Shown in pieces: positions 1 through 11,020 of a stretch of DNA of 64,000 nt (the stretch's first letter is position 1; each line of letters begins with the position of its first letter). This stretch comes from Sisyra terminalis. Taxonomy: Eukaryota > Arthropoda > Insecta > Neuroptera > Sisyridae. Made by a program: the position numbers and the translations under genes. The stretch lies in NCBI GenBank assembly GCA_958496175.1, contig OY292278.1, positions 13,764,001 to 13,828,000 of the forward strand, in the 5' to 3' direction. The notes beneath the pieces are model-generated. The model worked only from the letters and a program-made list of their open reading frames with translations. It was not told where the DNA came from and ran no database searches.

Positions 1-379
1 AAGTGCATTCAAATGGGGAAGGAGTAACGGAAAATGTATGTAAACGAGGAAATAAATTTAAAAAAAAATACTGAATTTATCTCGAGATAAATGTAAACGA
101 AACAGGTGTGTGTTCAGTACTTTTATTGAGACGAAACCATTTTATCGATTGAATTATTCAAGCATTTTATAAAATTGAAAAAAGGGGAAAAAATAATAAT
201 TCCCTGTACAAAAGAAAAGTAAAACAAACTTACGGTTTTTGTTGTGTAATTGTTTGTTTGTTACACACAATTTATTCGAAGCAAATAAAATATTCAAGTA
301 ACTAATTTATTGATTTTTTAAATTACATTGATGAATATTTTTTTTAAAGGGTATCCGGATATTTTTTTTATTAAGTTGG
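1..379. other. AT-rich sequence without recognised gene
   Basis: I see no ORF, splice-flanked exon or repeat that I can name here. It is simple AT-rich insect intergenic DNA. Confidence 0.5.
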
Positions 380-2060
380 TTTTTTCAGGATGAGGTTAGT
401 TCAGCCTCAATACTGCATTCAAGATTTATTGTGGTTTCTGGGTCACTAGTTCACCCAGTGAAGACTAAGCAGCTGGGAAAATCTCAACACTAGTCATACT
501 AGGTGCTTTCCAATAATTTTATTTCTTCAGGGCTTATTATCATCCAGGACTTATTATTCAGAGTCTCACATTCCCTTTAAACATGGGAAGCGATTTCATT
601 CTTTGTCTGCCAGAACCTGCATTATGGGTCATCCACATATAATCCCATTGGGTGCAGGTGCTTTTTTATTCTACAGCGGTTGGTTATTAGACCCTTTGCC
701 ACAGGGTCCTTTGCCACAGGGACCTTTTTTCTTGAAAGACCAAATATTTTCTCGTATTTCTAAAATTATGCTTTAATATTAAAATGATGATATATTCTAA
801 CTCTTAAAGTTGGGTCATTTTTTTAACATTGCATTTCTTAACATTAGTTTCACAAAAGCTTTATTCCAATAATGCATTGTTTTTTGGATAATATCGTTAA
901 TTTACTAAATGAAGAAATATCATTTTAAGTTTCTTTTGCCTTAGCTGAAAATCTCTTTTCTTTCTTCTGGCCTTCCTCTCGTTTAGGATATTATTTGCCA
1001 AGCCCTCTAAAGCAGGGAATATGAAATTTTGCCAAATATATTAGGCCACTTAAACACGAATATTTGTTGACATTCTTTATTACCATTATTTCTTAAGTGT
1101 GATTACTACCGATAAAAAATCTGGATGATAAAAAACATCATAATAATTGACTCGTTTATTTTGAAAGTGACGTAAGTCCATTTCAAGGACGGTCTATATG
1201 GTGATTCTTCTTGTAACTAGAACAAAGTAAGATAATTATTTAACTGCTAAGTTTTGACAAATTACTGATTTCATTTTAGTTGTTAACAAAGACGCCAATT
1301 ATTCTCTCCTCCTTAGTATTTTAAGTTCCTATGGTTAAAAATGACAACACTATAGGGATTGTTCTTGAAATGGACTTAACTCACTTTCAAAATAAACGGT
1401 TCAATTAATAATTGAATTATTTACTGTCAAAAAAATAAAAAATTACGTAATTCTAGGACATTTTTATTAAAAAGATATTAATTAGTTTTACTTTGGGCCA
1501 AAGGGGATAGTATTTTGAACCGCATGAGATTTTCGGGCCACGTTTTGGACACCTCTGTGAAAGTTAGTTAACCCTTTAGACTCTAAAGGATCTTTCTTTG
1601 CTACATTTGTTTTCTACTTTCTCTTCAACTATTAAGTAATTTCATTTCTCTAGTTCTCTTAATCAAATGACTGAAGTACCTGAAGGATGCCTTGTTTATT
1701 CTGTTTATGAACCTATCAAGTATGTTAATTTTTTCCAAGATGGATTTATTAGTTCTTTTCTTCGTCCATGAGATTCTTAGTTACTAAAAGTGGGTACAAT
1801 GATTCAATGCTCAATGTTTTTGTAAGCTCATTCCTTCATGGTATTTTTCGCTGCCAATTTTGAAACTCCAAGTGCAGATTGTGGGCCTGTGAAGGGAGAT
1901 TGGAATCCTTTCCGGGAATGGGTGTCGGTCTTTATAGTGCTATTGATACCCTTAACGCCTGGCATCCATTCGAACTTACCTTTTTTTTTGGTAGCTAGGC
2001 TTGTAAGAGTTTCGTTATACTCCTGGTTCAACTTAGAGTTGATCTGAGCTTTCGTTAGTG
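380..2060 (-). pseudogene. decayed LINE (RNase H-bearing) 3' half
   Basis: On the minus strand, 2031-1828 encodes a fragment resembling the end of a retrotransposon RNase H domain: a WMPGVKGIN-like stretch where families have W-V-P-G-H-x-G-I, then a TPF-type region read as SPFTGPQSALGVSKLA. Further downstream, about 660-540, broken frames give an HLHPMGL-like stretch and an NEIASHV...C-like stretch, which resembles the terminal Cys/His knuckle of I/R1-type LINEs. Stops and frameshifts are many, so this is a dead copy. A small inverted-repeat element (1145-1406) lies inside it. The assignment rests on motif resemblance only; clade is uncertain. Confidence 0.5.
1145..1406. mobile_element. small inverted-repeat element (MITE-like)
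   Basis: Arms of about 45 bp at 1145-1189 and 1363-1406 are inverted copies with a few mismatches; both contain TTGAAATGGACTTA on one strand and TCACTTTCAAAATAAAC. The 175-bp middle has no ORF. Size and structure fit a MITE or foldback element. I could not define a target duplication. Confidence 0.55.
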
Positions 2061-3675
2061 CGTTTTGTCATAAAGAAAAATTAAAACTATACGTTTTTAT
2101 GTATTGCAGGTTTTTCAAAGTACTTTTTTCCTTTTCATCAAAGATAGGTGGAAATTTTCTATTCTTATATTGCTCAAATATTTGGGAAAGTTTCGTAGAC
2201 ATTTTTCTTTCGTATAATTTTCAATACTCTTTTCTCACGTTTTCAACAGGATCTTAGGGGTGACAGTAATTTTACATATATTTTAAATAATAGTTTTATG
2301 ATTATTTTTTTATTATTTAAAAAAGATTTACAAAGAAATCGATAAGGCTAAGAAAATGTAAGACTTTGTGCAAAATTTAAGTGAAAATATTTTTTCTTAT
2401 GGTTATAATTTTGTATGAGAATGTTACAAAAAAAAAAGCATAAATAAATCGATACCATGAGGTTGAAGGTCAAGGAAGTAACCCCTTAAATACATCAGTG
2501 TGCACATTATGTGTATTGTGTACAGTGCACTCAAGTCATACAATTTTGCACAAAGGTGTAAAGCTCATTCAGTTCTCATAAAAAATGCATCGCGAAAAAG
2601 TTGGCCTAAAAATATCCGTGCAATTCACATGTACGTAGCACGTTATAAGTGCAACAATGAGCGTGGCACAGCATCTTATTTAAACTGCAATTTCTCGAAA
2701 AAAGCTTCCTTTCATCCATTGTTCCTATTTTTAATTAAAACTTAAATATTTCACAATTGAAAGCAAAAAAAAATGTTCTCCATTAAAATGTGTTACGTTT
2801 ATATTCAAAATGAATTTCATGCAAAGCTCCGAGCTTTTCTACGTCTCGAACTTCATTATCCTCTTGATCCCAGTTACGCTTTTTTCCCAAGAAAAAAGGT
2901 AAATAATTAATGTTCACGTAATAAATTAACTTTGGGTAATAAACGCTTTCTTATAGCAATGTTTGAAAAATTGTTGAAATTTTTGTTTCGGTGTTTTAAT
3001 AATTCCAGAAATTTTAATTAAAAAATTAGCAAATTTAAGGAAAATCTTTCCACAATTGGTATTAATTACATAAACACAAATGAACGTGTTTTTACTGTTG
3101 TTAAAGAAACATTTCTTTTCCTTGAGTTGTTTAAAGTCGCTTAGTTTATTTAAGGTCATCAGCGACTGTTCATGTTCTTAGGATCTTGCCACTGGATTTA
3201 TTTAGTTTTTTAAATGCTAATAAAAATATTATATAAATCAATAGGAATTTGAAGAATAATCCCGGATATTTTCATATATTTCCCGTCAATGATAATGTTT
3301 TGGACTCCAAAATATCTTTTCTTATGCATATTTTCTTTTGATCCCAAAAGTTGGCATGTAAATTATCGATTGGCCATAGTTTTAAGGAAACAATTTTTTT
3401 TTCTGTACTATAAATTACAGATGACTTACAGATGACTTTTATTTTTGTTCTCCTTAAATTCAACATAAAGAAGCCAATTCCGGTTGTTTAAGATCGGTGT
3501 TTAAAACCGATTGACAGAATTGACAATAAATAATAAGGACATAGTGAAATATTGAAACCTTTCATGCACTATTACATCAATTTTTCACTAAATTTAAAAA
3601 TTGAAAGAAAAAAATGGTGGTGATGTGAAAAAAGATTTAATGTCTTTGATTTCAAAGAAAATATCATCAACTACA
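2061..3675. other. AT-rich intergenic sequence
   Basis: No supported gene. Around 3466-3500 there is a short match (GGTTGTTTAAGATCGGT) to the inverted-repeat element at 21277-21608, so a remnant of that family probably sits here. Confidence 0.4.
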
Positions 3676-3679
3676 TAAA

Positions 3680-3957
3680 TGTAGTATCGAGGGTTTGGTG
3701 TAAATGAAGATCTAGTATGAAAGAGTAAGTGAGAAAGAGAATGAATGTGTGCCTAGTTACTATAATTTAAGAACAAGAGTGTGTTGAAAACAATTGAAAA
3801 CAATTGTTTACAATGATACAATTGAAAACAATTGTATAAAAACCAGTAGTATATATAGATTTTTTGTAATGACATTATTATTATTAAAAGCTAAAAAATC
3901 CGTTGTCGTTAATTATTAATTCTCTGCTGTTTGCGATCAACCAAAGCCAATCCTACA
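3680..3957 (+). repeat. 5' LTR
   Basis: 278 bp, TG...CA ends. It contains a TATA-like TATATATAG at 3850-3858, likely the element promoter. Just upstream (3785-3836) GAAAACAATTG recurs three times, giving a cluster of CAATTG sites. It matches the 3' LTR base for base by eye. Confidence 0.95.
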
Positions 3958-3963
3958 TATTTA

Positions 3964-3982
3964 TGGGGGCTCAACCGGGATT
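3964..3982 (+). promoter_or_regulatory. primer binding site (tRNA-Pro-like)
   Basis: TGGGGGCTCAACCGGGATT starts six bases after the 5' LTR. It matches the complement of the animal tRNA-Pro 3' end except for two bases in the middle (AA where GT is usual). Position and sequence make it the minus-strand primer site. Confidence 0.7.
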
Positions 3983-4191
3983 GGATATGGAGCATCGGTT
4001 AATCGCAATTCGTAGGATTTAATGAAACGTGGTCTCAAAAATTCGACATTGACCGCATAATTAGCGCTATCGCAAGTGGTGCTGGTGAGTTTCCAAATCA
4101 GTTGAAAGCGCTTTGAGCGGTTTTACGAATAAACTAACGACGTGAAGCTGATTGAACTGCTGCAGAGCGAAGAAAAATATTTTGGAAAATC

Positions 4192-6603
4192 ATGGCAGAT
4201 CAAGCGATTGACATTAATGCGTTTAATGTAGAAGAACTAAGACGAAGGCTGAATGAACTAGAACTTCCTATCGGAGGAAAAAAATCAGTGTTAAGGCGGC
4301 GGCTTCGTACTGCTTTGAATCTTCGACACATCAATGATAACGGAGAAAATTCAAATGTACCACCAACGGCTCATTTGGACGAAGATGGTGAAGATGAAGA
4401 TGACGATGACAACGATGGAAATAACGATGACAACGATGAAGATTACGACGATAACAGTGCGGAAAGTAGTGACGATGATGTTAATGAAGTAAAAAGACGG
4501 CAACGACGAACCAGAGGTCACGAAAAACCCGTGCTTACGTTCAAAGATGTTGAAGAATCGATGGAAAAATTTAGTGGTGACAATCACAAAAGTGTAAAAA
4601 GATGGTTGAGTGATTTCGAGGAAATGGCAGAGGTGTGCGAATGGGCAGACATTCAAAAAGTGGTTTACGCTAAGCGTTTACTCGAGGGCTCAGCGAAGTT
4701 ATTTGTTAGATACGAAAAATGTACAAAAACATGGTCAAAGTTGAAAAAAGCGTTAAAAGAAGAATTTGCGGAATCAGTGGATGGATATCAAGTACACCGA
4801 CAATTATCCCAACGGAAGAAGAAACAAGATGAAACGTACCAAGTGTACATTTATAAAATGCTGGATCTTGCCAGTCAAGCAAATGTCGACATTCAGTCGG
4901 TAATCCAGTATATTATTGATGGGATTCCAGATGATTCGACTAATAAGGCAATCTTGTATGGTGCACGAAATATTCGTCAGCTTAAAGACAAAATGACGCA
5001 ATATGAAAGAATGAAACGAAGTGAAGGCAAATACAAAAGTAAAAATTTTGGACTTAAAGAAGAAAATACAAAAAATATGAGTGATAAAAATAAAAGAACT
5101 GCAAGTGAAGTGATAGTAAAGCGTTGTTTTAGTTGTGGGTCAAAGAATCATATAAGCGATGAGTGCCCAACGAAAGATAAAGGTAAAAAGTGCTTCAAGT
5201 GCAATGGATATGGTCACATTGCAGCGAAATGTTACGATGAATCCTTAAAGATCAGTCGAGTCAAGGAGACAAACATCATCTCCCGTTCAAGTAGAAGGAA
5301 GCACCTTAAGGAAGTGGAAATTAACAATGTTCGGCTCACGGCGTTGATCGACACAGGAAGTGATCTAACACTAATGCGTACGGACGAATATGTTAAGATA
5401 GGTTCACCTAAGCTAAGTAAAAATATTGTAAAGTTTGATGGTATTGGATCAATTGCAAATGAAACGTTAGGCGAATTTGAAACAGATGTTAGGATAGATA
5501 ATGTAAATTTTAAGATTAAGTTTCATGTTGTTTCCAGTACAATTTTAAAGCAAGCAATTCTTATGGGTACTGATTTTCTTAATCACGTTAATTTGAATAT
5601 TAATACAGGCAAAATCAAAATTTCAGAAATTGCAAATTATTCGGTAAACTTAGATCCCCCAGATATTTTTCAAATTAATACCATCGAAAGGAATGACAAG
5701 GTGAATTTAGATTTATCACACATTAAAGATGCGCAGTATCGTAAAGAAGTTAAGTCAGTCGTTACGAACTATGAACCGAAAAAAGCGCGTGAAGTAGGCT
5801 TCAAAATGAAATCAATTCTTAAGGACGATTATCTTAAACAATTATGTAAGTCAGTGTCTGATGACAATATTAGTGATTATGAAATTATAAATAGTTTATT
5901 ATATAAAATTATTGACGATGAACCTTTGCTTGTCGTACCAGAAGACATGCAAATTCAGTTAGTTAGACGTGCCCATGAACGAGGTCACTTTGGTATTGTT
6001 AAAACTGAAGCATTAGTAAGAAAAGATTTTTGGTTTAAAGGTATGCGTGATAGAGTGGGAAAAGTTGTAAGAAATTGTGTTGACTGTATTTTGGCTGAAA
6101 GGAAGCATGGTATACAAGAAGGTATGTTAAACGTAATTGATAAGAAGAATATCCCGTTGGATACTTACCATATCAATCATTTGGGCCCAATACCATCAAC
6201 TAAAAAGTCTTATTGTCATATATTAGTAGTTGTGGATGCGTTTTCTAAATTTGTGTGGTTGTATGCAACAAATATGAACAAATATGAAAAAATTGGAACA
6301 AATATGCGATTAAAAGAGGATCCTGAAATACGTGAGCTCATTGAAGAGGAATGGATTCAAATGTATGAAGAACAACGAGATGAGTTAAGACGAGACGCCA
6401 AGGAAAAAATTTCTAAGGTACAAGAAGAAAATTTACGTAACTACAATAAGAAAAGGAAAAAGGCCCTTCAGTATAAGGAGGATGGCTTAGTAGCTGTGAA
6501 GCGCACCCAGTTTGACCCAGGATTAAAGGTACACCCATATATCGTATGTCAGCGACTCAGAAACCGATTTAGAAAGCTACGAACATCTGAGGGCAGATGT
6601 TAA
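4192..6603 (+). CDS. Gag-protease-integrase fragment polyprotein (RT deleted)
   Basis: 803 residues, uninterrupted, ATG in the context AATCATGG. Residues about 8-44 form a SAP-like DNA-binding helix-loop-helix. A long Asp/Glu-rich stretch (about 62-98) and a Gag core follow. Two CCHC zinc knuckles have Cys/His at 312, 315, 320, 325 and 334, 337, 342, 347. The aspartic protease has its D-T-G-S at 387-390 and an ILMGTDFL segment at 456-463. Then, near residues 545-548, the reading jumps straight to the pre-integrase region; reverse transcriptase and RNase H are absent. The integrase zinc finger is complete (H595, H599, C629, C632). The catalytic core is cut off near residues 693-707, and the first catalytic Asp position is Asn (N662). 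The integrase C-terminal basic region resumes after the cut. Both deletions keep frame. Gag and protease may work; integrase cannot. Confidence 0.93.
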   Translation: MADQAIDINAFNVEELRRRLNELELPIGGKKSVLRRRLRTALNLRHINDNGENSNVPPTAHLDEDGEDEDDDDNDGNNDDNDEDYDDNSAESSDDDVNEVKRRQRRTRGHEKPVLTFKDVEESMEKFSGDNHKSVKRWLSDFEEMAEVCEWADIQKVVYAKRLLEGSAKLFVRYEKCTKTWSKLKKALKEEFAESVDGYQVHRQLSQRKKKQDETYQVYIYKMLDLASQANVDIQSVIQYIIDGIPDDSTNKAILYGARNIRQLKDKMTQYERMKRSEGKYKSKNFGLKEENTKNMSDKNKRTASEVIVKRCFSCGSKNHISDECPTKDKGKKCFKCNGYGHIAAKCYDESLKISRVKETNIISRSSRRKHLKEVEINNVRLTALIDTGSDLTLMRTDEYVKIGSPKLSKNIVKFDGIGSIANETLGEFETDVRIDNVNFKIKFHVVSSTILKQAILMGTDFLNHVNLNINTGKIKISEIANYSVNLDPPDIFQINTIERNDKVNLDLSHIKDAQYRKEVKSVVTNYEPKKAREVGFKMKSILKDDYLKQLCKSVSDDNISDYEIINSLLYKIIDDEPLLVVPEDMQIQLVRRAHERGHFGIVKTEALVRKDFWFKGMRDRVGKVVRNCVDCILAERKHGIQEGMLNVIDKKNIPLDTYHINHLGPIPSTKKSYCHILVVVDAFSKFVWLYATNMNKYEKIGTNMRLKEDPEIRELIEEEWIQMYEEQRDELRRDAKEKISKVQEENLRNYNKKRKKALQYKEDGLVAVKRTQFDPGLKVHPYIVCQRLRNRFRKLRTSEGRC

Positions 6604-6617
6604 ACAGGATGGCCGAG
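6604..6617 (+). promoter_or_regulatory. polypurine tract region
   Basis: AGGATGGCCGAG ends exactly at the base before the 3' LTR, the place of plus-strand priming in LTR elements. It is interrupted by CC, so it is a weak purine tract; the call rests mainly on position. Confidence 0.5.
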
Positions 6618-6895
6618 TGTAGTATCGAGGGTTTGGTGTAAATGAAGATCTAGTATGAAAGAGTAAGTGAGAAAGAGAATGAATGTGTGCCTAGTTACTA
6701 TAATTTAAGAACAAGAGTGTGTTGAAAACAATTGAAAACAATTGTTTACAATGATACAATTGAAAACAATTGTATAAAAACCAGTAGTATATATAGATTT
6801 TTTGTAATGACATTATTATTATTAAAAGCTAAAAAATCCGTTGTCGTTAATTATTAATTCTCTGCTGTTTGCGATCAACCAAAGCCAATCCTACA
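6618..6895 (+). repeat. 3' LTR
   Basis: 278 bp, the same as the 5' LTR by eye, followed by the TAAA target duplication. Confidence 0.95.
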
Positions 6896-6974
6896 TAAAT
6901 TAAGTCATTGGATAAATGATCCATTTTGAAATCTTGATTTGTCCCAAGAGTAGTTTACAACAATGAAATCTTCG

Positions 6975-7660
6975 GTAGAATGATGCCACAATTTCCAAAT
7001 GTTGATGAAAAGATTTATGAAAATTTTGAGTGGAAGCTTTTGATCGATCTTTTCAAGTTTAACGTAAAAGCTTTATTGCTGCAAAACGAAAACCATATTT
7101 TAAATTTTCCTCAGAGTAGTGCAGTGTGAGTAAACCAGACATATTTACATACAAAGTCTTCCTCAACTCACTCTGGAAAATCTGGGATGATTTAAAAATA
7201 TTGCTATACTTTTACGATTACAATTGGGGAACCTTACTATTGCAATTGTTTTCTTATGAATATTAGACAAAAGAAATAAGAATTCACATTATATTTAAGC
7301 AGTTTGGCCTACAAGAAATTTTATATCATGGGTGAAAAATATCATTGTCGAATCGGTCCCATGGTGGATCCCATGGATGTTTCTCGTCCACCTCTACCAA
7401 TCAAGCTGGGTTTTATGAAAAATTTCTTTAAATATATTAATCAAGAAAGCGAAGTTTATAAATTCTTGAGATATGAAAGTGATGGAAGATATTTTCATTG
7501 GGCCCCAAATTGAAAGAACCTTAAGTTTGGAAGGGAAAGAAGATAAGGCTTCGCTCCTTTTAACGGAGTTTAAACATAATTTTTTTGGGAATAAAAAGAT
7601 GATACCTACACTGGGTTGGTTGCAGAACTTTAATTATAGGATATCTACTCGAATATAACT
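6975..7660 (+). pseudogene. broken copy of a multicopy arthropod protein family
   Basis: Three frames give pieces of one protein in order. Around 7010-7115 the reading includes FEWKLLIDLFKFNVKALLLQ. At 7304-7513 it includes PPLPIKLGFMKNFFKYINQE. At 7473-7658, in another frame, it includes MEDIFIGPQI and, later, FKHNFFGNKK. I recognise this order (a W-x-L-x-I-D segment, a short gap, a H-I-K-L-G-L-M-K-x-F-like segment, then a G-P-Q-I segment and F-L-G-N) from uncharacterised proteins that are highly repeated in arthropod genomes and behave like transposon cargo. Stops and at least one frameshift near 7473-7513 make this copy dead. The middle of the family protein appears lost. The function is unknown to me. 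Confidence 0.5.
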
Positions 7661-9589
7661 TACCCCTAAAAAAACATAATTATCAGCAATGAGCATTAAG
7701 AGAAGAATTAATAATATATTTCAATGCTGGAATTAAGACATTATAAAGCCGCTGAAAAAAGGAATACTTGAAAATGACTTGGCTTAATGTAGGGATTTTT
7801 CATGGGTTATTTTTTAGAGAAAAAACGGCGATGATATAAGCCACCATTTGATTCTTTGTAGATTCAACCACCAAGTATGTGTTTCTTCAAAAAATTAGAA
7901 TTCAATAAAATTTTTTTAACAAATATATATTTATACATATTTATATTTGTATTTTTTCAAAAACGAAAAGTTTTCGTCGATTGTATAGGGCAAAACGTAG
8001 AAGTGCAAAAACATTTCTTTGATAATGCTCGTTTTTTTAACTAAGGCTTTATTCATGAAGTCAAGAAAAGATATAATTTTGATTTTTTGTGCAATGTTAT
8101 TAACTGTGAGTGTTTTTAAATTTATCTTTCCACTTATAAACGGAAATAAAGGATAAGTGTGATGAATAAAGCCCATTCAAGAAGGCCTATCAAACTCCAC
8201 ACTCCATTCAACCTTGACCTCACATTGAAGTGACCAGAAAATTGCAACCACCTGCAGATTTTATCCCATTTTTCGTGCTGTTATCCCTTACTGCTACACT
8301 CGCCCTCACCTCTTCACCATATTGAAGGACACGAAAAGAAAGAGATTTACTTCTTTTATCTGATGATTTTCGTTCACGTTTCGATGAAAAGATGACGTTT
8401 TCATCGCTGTGCAAACAACAAAAGCGATAATTTCCTTTTCATCCCCAACTGAAACGAGCATAAACGAGACACGGCGATTTTATCGGCCGGCGAAAGGGAA
8501 AAATGAAAAAGCGAGCAAAAACCAGACGAAAATCTTGGGCTTGATCGTGGCCTGGAAACGGACGGGGTGAGAGGATAATTATGTTCCTTTTTCCAAAGGA
8601 CAAGTTTGATTCATTAAACTCGCAAATGTGGATGGTTTTGTCAAATAGTTAAGCGTTGAGGGAAATTTCTACGATTCAATTTGTGCTCTCACTAATTTGT
8701 GTCGAACATCCCGTGACCGGGTTGCGTCATTTCGGTTTTGTTGGACCGTTCCAATCATTTGACTTTAAATAATTTCCGTTACGAGTTGGAAATTGTTCTC
8801 TCAATCAAGTCAAATTTGAAGCAGTGATGTAGAAAAATATATAGTCATCGCTCTCGTCACCGGATTTCCTCATTTTGCTCGTGTTTAGTTACGATATTTT
8901 TGCCTCGAAAAAATTGCACAAGGGTGGATAAGGGCGGAACAGAGGGAAGACGCTTTCGTAATTGTTATTTGCATATGTGGAATGTAAGCTCTATCGATGT
9001 TTTCTTGTGATATTTGTATGTACGTTTTTAAAGTGAGATTCAAAAACGTTTTGCGCTTAAATAAACATTGAAACCAAAATGGGGTAAGAAAAACGAAATA
9101 ATTCATCCCCTGTTGGGTTTAACGAAGCACTTAATTCTCGGTTCGTGTACTACATACAGCGTGATTTACATTGCCGAAACCAAAAGGGAATTTTCATGTA
9201 TTCTTTTTGTGGATTTTTCACTAGTTACATTTTGAGACAGCGACGCTGAAAATGTTTTAGTTTCATGCTTTTTATTTGAAATATTTATATTTTTCTGCAC
9301 TTTATCCTTTTCTTTATATCACTTAATTATTCCTATATTGACCCCAATGTTATAAATATAGCAGTAAATCTACATTCACAAGAAAAAGAGTTAAAAAAGG
9401 CAAAATATTTTTTTTTTCCGAAAACATTTGTAATACAAACGGAGATAAAGTATTTGTCACATGGAAGTCACATGGGACTGGATTTTTACTTGGAATATGA
9501 ACCCAGAAAAAATTACCAACAAAGGCACTATTTGCATGAACATGTGCAGGTATGCATATGACAAAAATTTGGGTTTACGACTAAGAATG
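7661..9589. other. intergenic, with a less AT-rich stretch
   Basis: No supported gene. About 8220-8600 is less AT-rich than its surroundings and has a reduced number of stops, but no frame shows a recognisable protein or consistent splice sites. It could be conserved non-coding DNA. Confidence 0.35.
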
Positions 9590-11020
9590 GTATGGTAGAT
9601 CTATACCAAGATAATAAGATCCATAATGACTTACGGTGCCACTTTTGGGTGGCCAAAAGTAGAGGAAATGTCATCAAATAGAAGACTTGAAACCATATAA
9701 TAAGGGCAGGCCTATTTTGGTAACACTGAAGCCATGTACACTACTACAATGATGTCACTCTAAAAATGCTTCCCCCAGAGAATCTTTGTCAAAGAGACGG
9801 CAAAAAAAGGGATCATACAGACTGCAAATAAACAACAGCTGAAGACTCTAGAAACCAAACTTGCAACTCACCAGAATAAAACATGTAATTGGTCTTCAAA
9901 AGTTCAGGATGATAAAGGACCACAAGAAGAGACCATAATAAGTCAAAGAAACGCGTAACCAGAGAAGAATAAAATAAAGTACTGACGGCTAAATACCGAA
10001 ATATAAGGAGAAAATCCCAAAAAACGAATAATGATTAATCTGGAAAAAAATGTCCATTGTATTTCAAGTAGAAGTCTACGCCATCGTCATATGCCTACAG
10101 TTAACACGAGAAGAAAATATCACAATTATGCAATGAGAATTTACTTAGATAGCGAAGAGGGAATTAAATCGATTAATTTTTACCAAAAGAACTCTAAACT
10201 GGTTTGGCAATGCAAAAAAAAATCATTTAGTTGGTGGTAATGAAAAAGAAACAAAGGCACCAAAGATAATAAAAAGGCAGACAGGGTTGCAAAAGTAGGA
10301 TCAATTATGCCATTTATGGGTCTAGAAAAGAAGTGTCATTGTGCACAACACCAAATAAAATAGCCAAATGCCCTCAAAGCTAGGACATTGTAGTTTGAGA
10401 AAGCACCTCCTGACTAAAGAGAAAAATATATAGCCAAAGGTGGGCAAGAAATGTGATGGCAGAGAGGAAACTGCTTTCTACGTACTATTAGATTGTCCAA
10501 CCATAACTCAAAGTCGTTTCAGCTCTCCTGGAATACCCGGACATGAGCTAAGAAACATACACGAAGATCCATATTATTTTTAAGTTATTATAAGCGTAGA
10601 TAGCACGGAGCCTACAAACTTTGCACACCATTATTTGAGCCTCATTGTCCAGAATCAAATGCATGTGCATATTACGCATTATAATTTAAATCAAGAACTA
10701 TTCAATATTGATAAAGGAACAAAATCCACGGCAACCATAATTTGCTTAAAGCATTGATAAAGACACAGGCCAACTCCAAACTACTATAAGAAAAATCAAG
10801 GCACATTGTGTTTATATCGGGCCATAATGGCAAATTGGAGAACCAAAACGTAGATGTTCTTGCCCGTCGAAGGGGGTTGACTCCATTTGCTGATACAGAA
10901 CCAGTGTTTGGGGTCGCAAAATTGGTGGTAAGAAAACCCATCAAAGTGGCTTTATCCTTATCATTGTTCCTTATAGAGGAACACCAAAGGAGCAAAAAAA
11001 CAGTTAAAGAATAATGAGAA
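9590..11020 (+). pseudogene. decayed LINE: RT tail, RNase H and terminal zinc knuckle
   Basis: Broken plus-strand frames show LINE landmarks. At 9620-9690 the reading includes IMTYGATF and RRLETI, the post-RT Y-G-x-x-x-W region. At about 9690-9790 there are pieces like GITGAMYTT, a conserved spacer in RNase H-bearing LINEs. At 10050-10210 comes an RNase H start (VEVYAIVICLQL). At 10440-10520 comes a knuckle-like REETAFYVLLDCPTITQSRF. At 10808-10990 an RNase H end follows (ISGHNGKLENQNVDVLARR). RNase H end therefore lies after the knuckle, the wrong order, so two copies or a rearrangement are present. It is non-functional. Confidence 0.6.

Larger units (their letters stand above)
3676..6899 (+). 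mobile_element. Ty3/gypsy-type LTR retrotransposon, internally deleted
   Basis: The element runs from 3680 to 6895 and is flanked by TAAA at 3676-3679 and 6896-6899, a 4-bp target duplication. Both LTRs are 278 bp, begin TGTAGT, end CCTACA, and read as identical, so the insertion is young. A proline-tRNA-like primer binding site follows the 5' LTR and a purine-rich AGGATGGCCGAG precedes the 3' LTR. The single ORF (4192-6603) encodes Gag, protease and parts of integrase, but no reverse transcriptase or RNase H. It must have moved using enzymes from a full-length relative. Domain order and integrase zinc finger fit Ty3/gypsy; no envelope ORF is seen. Confidence 0.93.

Noticed and set aside
3785..3836. 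Regular GAAAACAATTG repeats, CRISPR-like at first sight
   Set aside because: They are short, adjacent, lie within an LTR and occur in both LTRs; this is a eukaryotic retroelement promoter region.
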